A stretch of DNA of 13,225 nt. Source: Bacilli bacterium (lineage in GTDB: Bacteria; Bacillota_I; Bacilli_A; RF39; UBA660). A program made the position numbers and the translations under genes. The notes below the pieces were generated by a model. It was not told the DNA's origin. It made no database searches and saw only the letters and a program-made list of their open reading frames with translations. The DNA is taken from the NCBI GenBank assembly GCA_017411235.1, contig JAFPMR010000131.1:1-13225 (forward strand), given 5' to 3'. Of this stretch, positions 12,069 to 13,225 are shown one piece after another. Each line of letters begins with the position of its first letter. Positions within the stretch are counted from its first letter, which is position 1.

Positions 12069-13225
12069 ATGATGGAATACGATGTATGTGTGGTTGGTGC
12101 TGGTATTAGTGGTTTAATCGCTGCTAATGTTTTGTTAGAAAAGGGAAATAAAGTCCTAGTATTAGAAAAACAAAACAAAGTAGGTGGAATTGCCATTAAT
12201 AAAGTAAAAGGTAGATTTGAATTTAAGTATCCTTTATTAAATCTTTATATAGACAATGATAAGTTTCCATATTCTTTAAATAGAATTGTAGATAATGATT
12301 TAGAATTTGTTAAATTAAATGATTTATTTAGAGTTTATAGTCCTAAGAGCGATATTACTGTTAGTTCAAATAAAGCCAAGTTTAAAGAAATTCTAACTTC
12401 TTTAGCACCTGATTCTGTTGAAGTTATTAATACATTTTTTGATCTTGCTTATGAATGCAAAGATGCTATGAATTATATTGCTAGTAATCCATATAATTTT
12501 GATATGGAGTTTATTAAGAAAGAATTCAATAATTTTATGAGAGTATCTTCTTATTCAGTAAGCCAAGTTATGGATTCTTTAGGAATTCCAATATTTGTTC
12601 AAGAAATAATTAATTCTTTTTGGATGTTATACGGAAGTAGTGAAACATCTATATCTTTTATAGATTATGCTACTAATTTAGTTAATGCCCTAGATTATGG
12701 AGTTAAGGTTCCAGTAGAAGGAAGTTATGGTGTTGCTATTTCTTTAGCGGAAAGATTCTTAGTTATGGGTGGAGAAATAAAACTAAATAGTGAAGTTGTT
12801 AATATTATTGTTGAAGACAATGAAGTTAATGGTGTTAAGTTAGCTGATGGTAAAACAATATATTGTAATAGAGTAGTTGTTAATGCTGGTTTAGATACTG
12901 TTTATGGTAAGTTAATTAAACCTGAGGATGCTCCTAGAGATGCCTTAAGAAATGTTAATAGTAGAGAAAAAGGCGCTAAGTTATTTACTGTTAATTTAGG
13001 TTTAAATAGAAGTATTGAAGATTTAGGTATTACTAATTATCTTTCATTTGTATATCATTCTCTAGATAGTGATTTAGAGATGGAGAAGATGAAGGAAATG
13101 GGATGGCGTAATTTATTTGTTGTAGTTCCTAATATAGTAGATAGAGATGCTAGTCCAGAAGGTACATCAATAATCAGTTTAAATACTTTATTCTTTGATG
13201 ATGTATTTAGTGAATATACTGATCG
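12069..13225 (+). CDS. FAD-dependent oxidoreductase, CrtI/phytoene desaturase-like (partial at right edge)
   Basis: The reading frame is open from the ATG at 12069 to the window end (385 codons and two bases; 3' end missing). The N-terminus is a classic FAD-binding Rossmann fold: V8-V-G-A-G-I-S-G15 and the acidic ribose ligand in V31-L-E33-K, then V38-G-G. The segment V214-P-V-E-G-S-Y-G-V-A (214-223), G234-G-E-I-K-L-N-S-E-V-V-N-I and V253-N-G-V-K-L-A-D-G match the CrtI/CrtO amine-oxidase-like family. Members desaturate or isomerize carotenoids or act on other lipids; the substrate here is unknown. A second ATG directly follows the first. The start follows SD AAGGTG (12058-12063) by five bases. 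Confidence 0.85.
   Translation, partial: MMEYDVCVVGAGISGLIAANVLLEKGNKVLVLEKQNKVGGIAINKVKGRFEFKYPLLNLYIDNDKFPYSLNRIVDNDLEFVKLNDLFRVYSPKSDITVSSNKAKFKEILTSLAPDSVEVINTFFDLAYECKDAMNYIASNPYNFDMEFIKKEFNNFMRVSSYSVSQVMDSLGIPIFVQEIINSFWMLYGSSETSISFIDYATNLVNALDYGVKVPVEGSYGVAISLAERFLVMGGEIKLNSEVVNIIVEDNEVNGVKLADGKTIYCNRVVVNAGLDTVYGKLIKPEDAPRDALRNVNSREKGAKLFTVNLGLNRSIEDLGITNYLSFVYHSLDSDLEMEKMKEMGWRNLFVVVPNIVDRDASPEGTSIISLNTLFFDDVFSEYTD

Overview
The window is strongly AT-rich. It uses the standard code: TGA is a true stop (for example at 7779-7781) and Trp is TGG. Most genes are on the + strand, tightly packed, with Shine-Dalgarno (SD) sites and sigma-A type promoters. An SAM-I (S-box) riboswitch ahead of metK, a YidD homologue, alanine racemase and very AT-biased codon use all point to a low-GC Firmicute. 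An uncultured Bacilli/Erysipelotrichia-like or Mollicutes-adjacent lineage that still makes peptidoglycan fits best. No mobile element, CRISPR array or phage gene is visible, and base composition looks uniform, so this reads as ordinary chromosome.

Layout. 1-406 is a tRNA cluster: a possible tRNA 3' end at the window edge, a degenerate tRNA-Lys(UUU) with its own terminator, then a consensus promoter driving tRNA-Arg(ACG) and tRNA-Pro(TGG) to a second terminator. 432-1424 (- strand) is a calcineurin-like metallophosphoesterase. A divergent intergenic region holds its promoter and that of an ATP-grasp ligase gene followed after 8 bases by alanine racemase. The metK promoter starts inside the last codons of alr and leads into an SAM-I riboswitch, a transcription attenuator and metK. 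Next come yidD, a DUF3592-like membrane protein and a 91-residue hypothetical protein, overlapping and probably one operon.

6240-7481 encodes a secreted, C-terminally anchored surface protein. 7518-9133 is a three-gene run: a small DUF1294 membrane protein, an ASCH-domain protein and a protein with a SWIM-type zinc finger. 9183-12008 is another three-gene run: a small membrane protein, an ABC ATPase and a large two-part permease resembling the Ecs/ABC-2 exporter type. The window ends inside a CrtI-like FAD oxidoreductase gene that is open at the right edge.

No clear new defence or biosynthetic system is visible. The most unusual points are: the tRNA-Lys with three apparent substitutions to A at structurally decisive positions; a leader hairpin that competes with the tRNA-Arg fold; gene junctions where a terminator T-tract runs straight into a TGTTATAAT extended -10 with the SD at the predicted transcript 5' end; an ATP-grasp/alanine-racemase pair of unknown product; and an ASCH/SWIM zinc-finger pair of unknown role.
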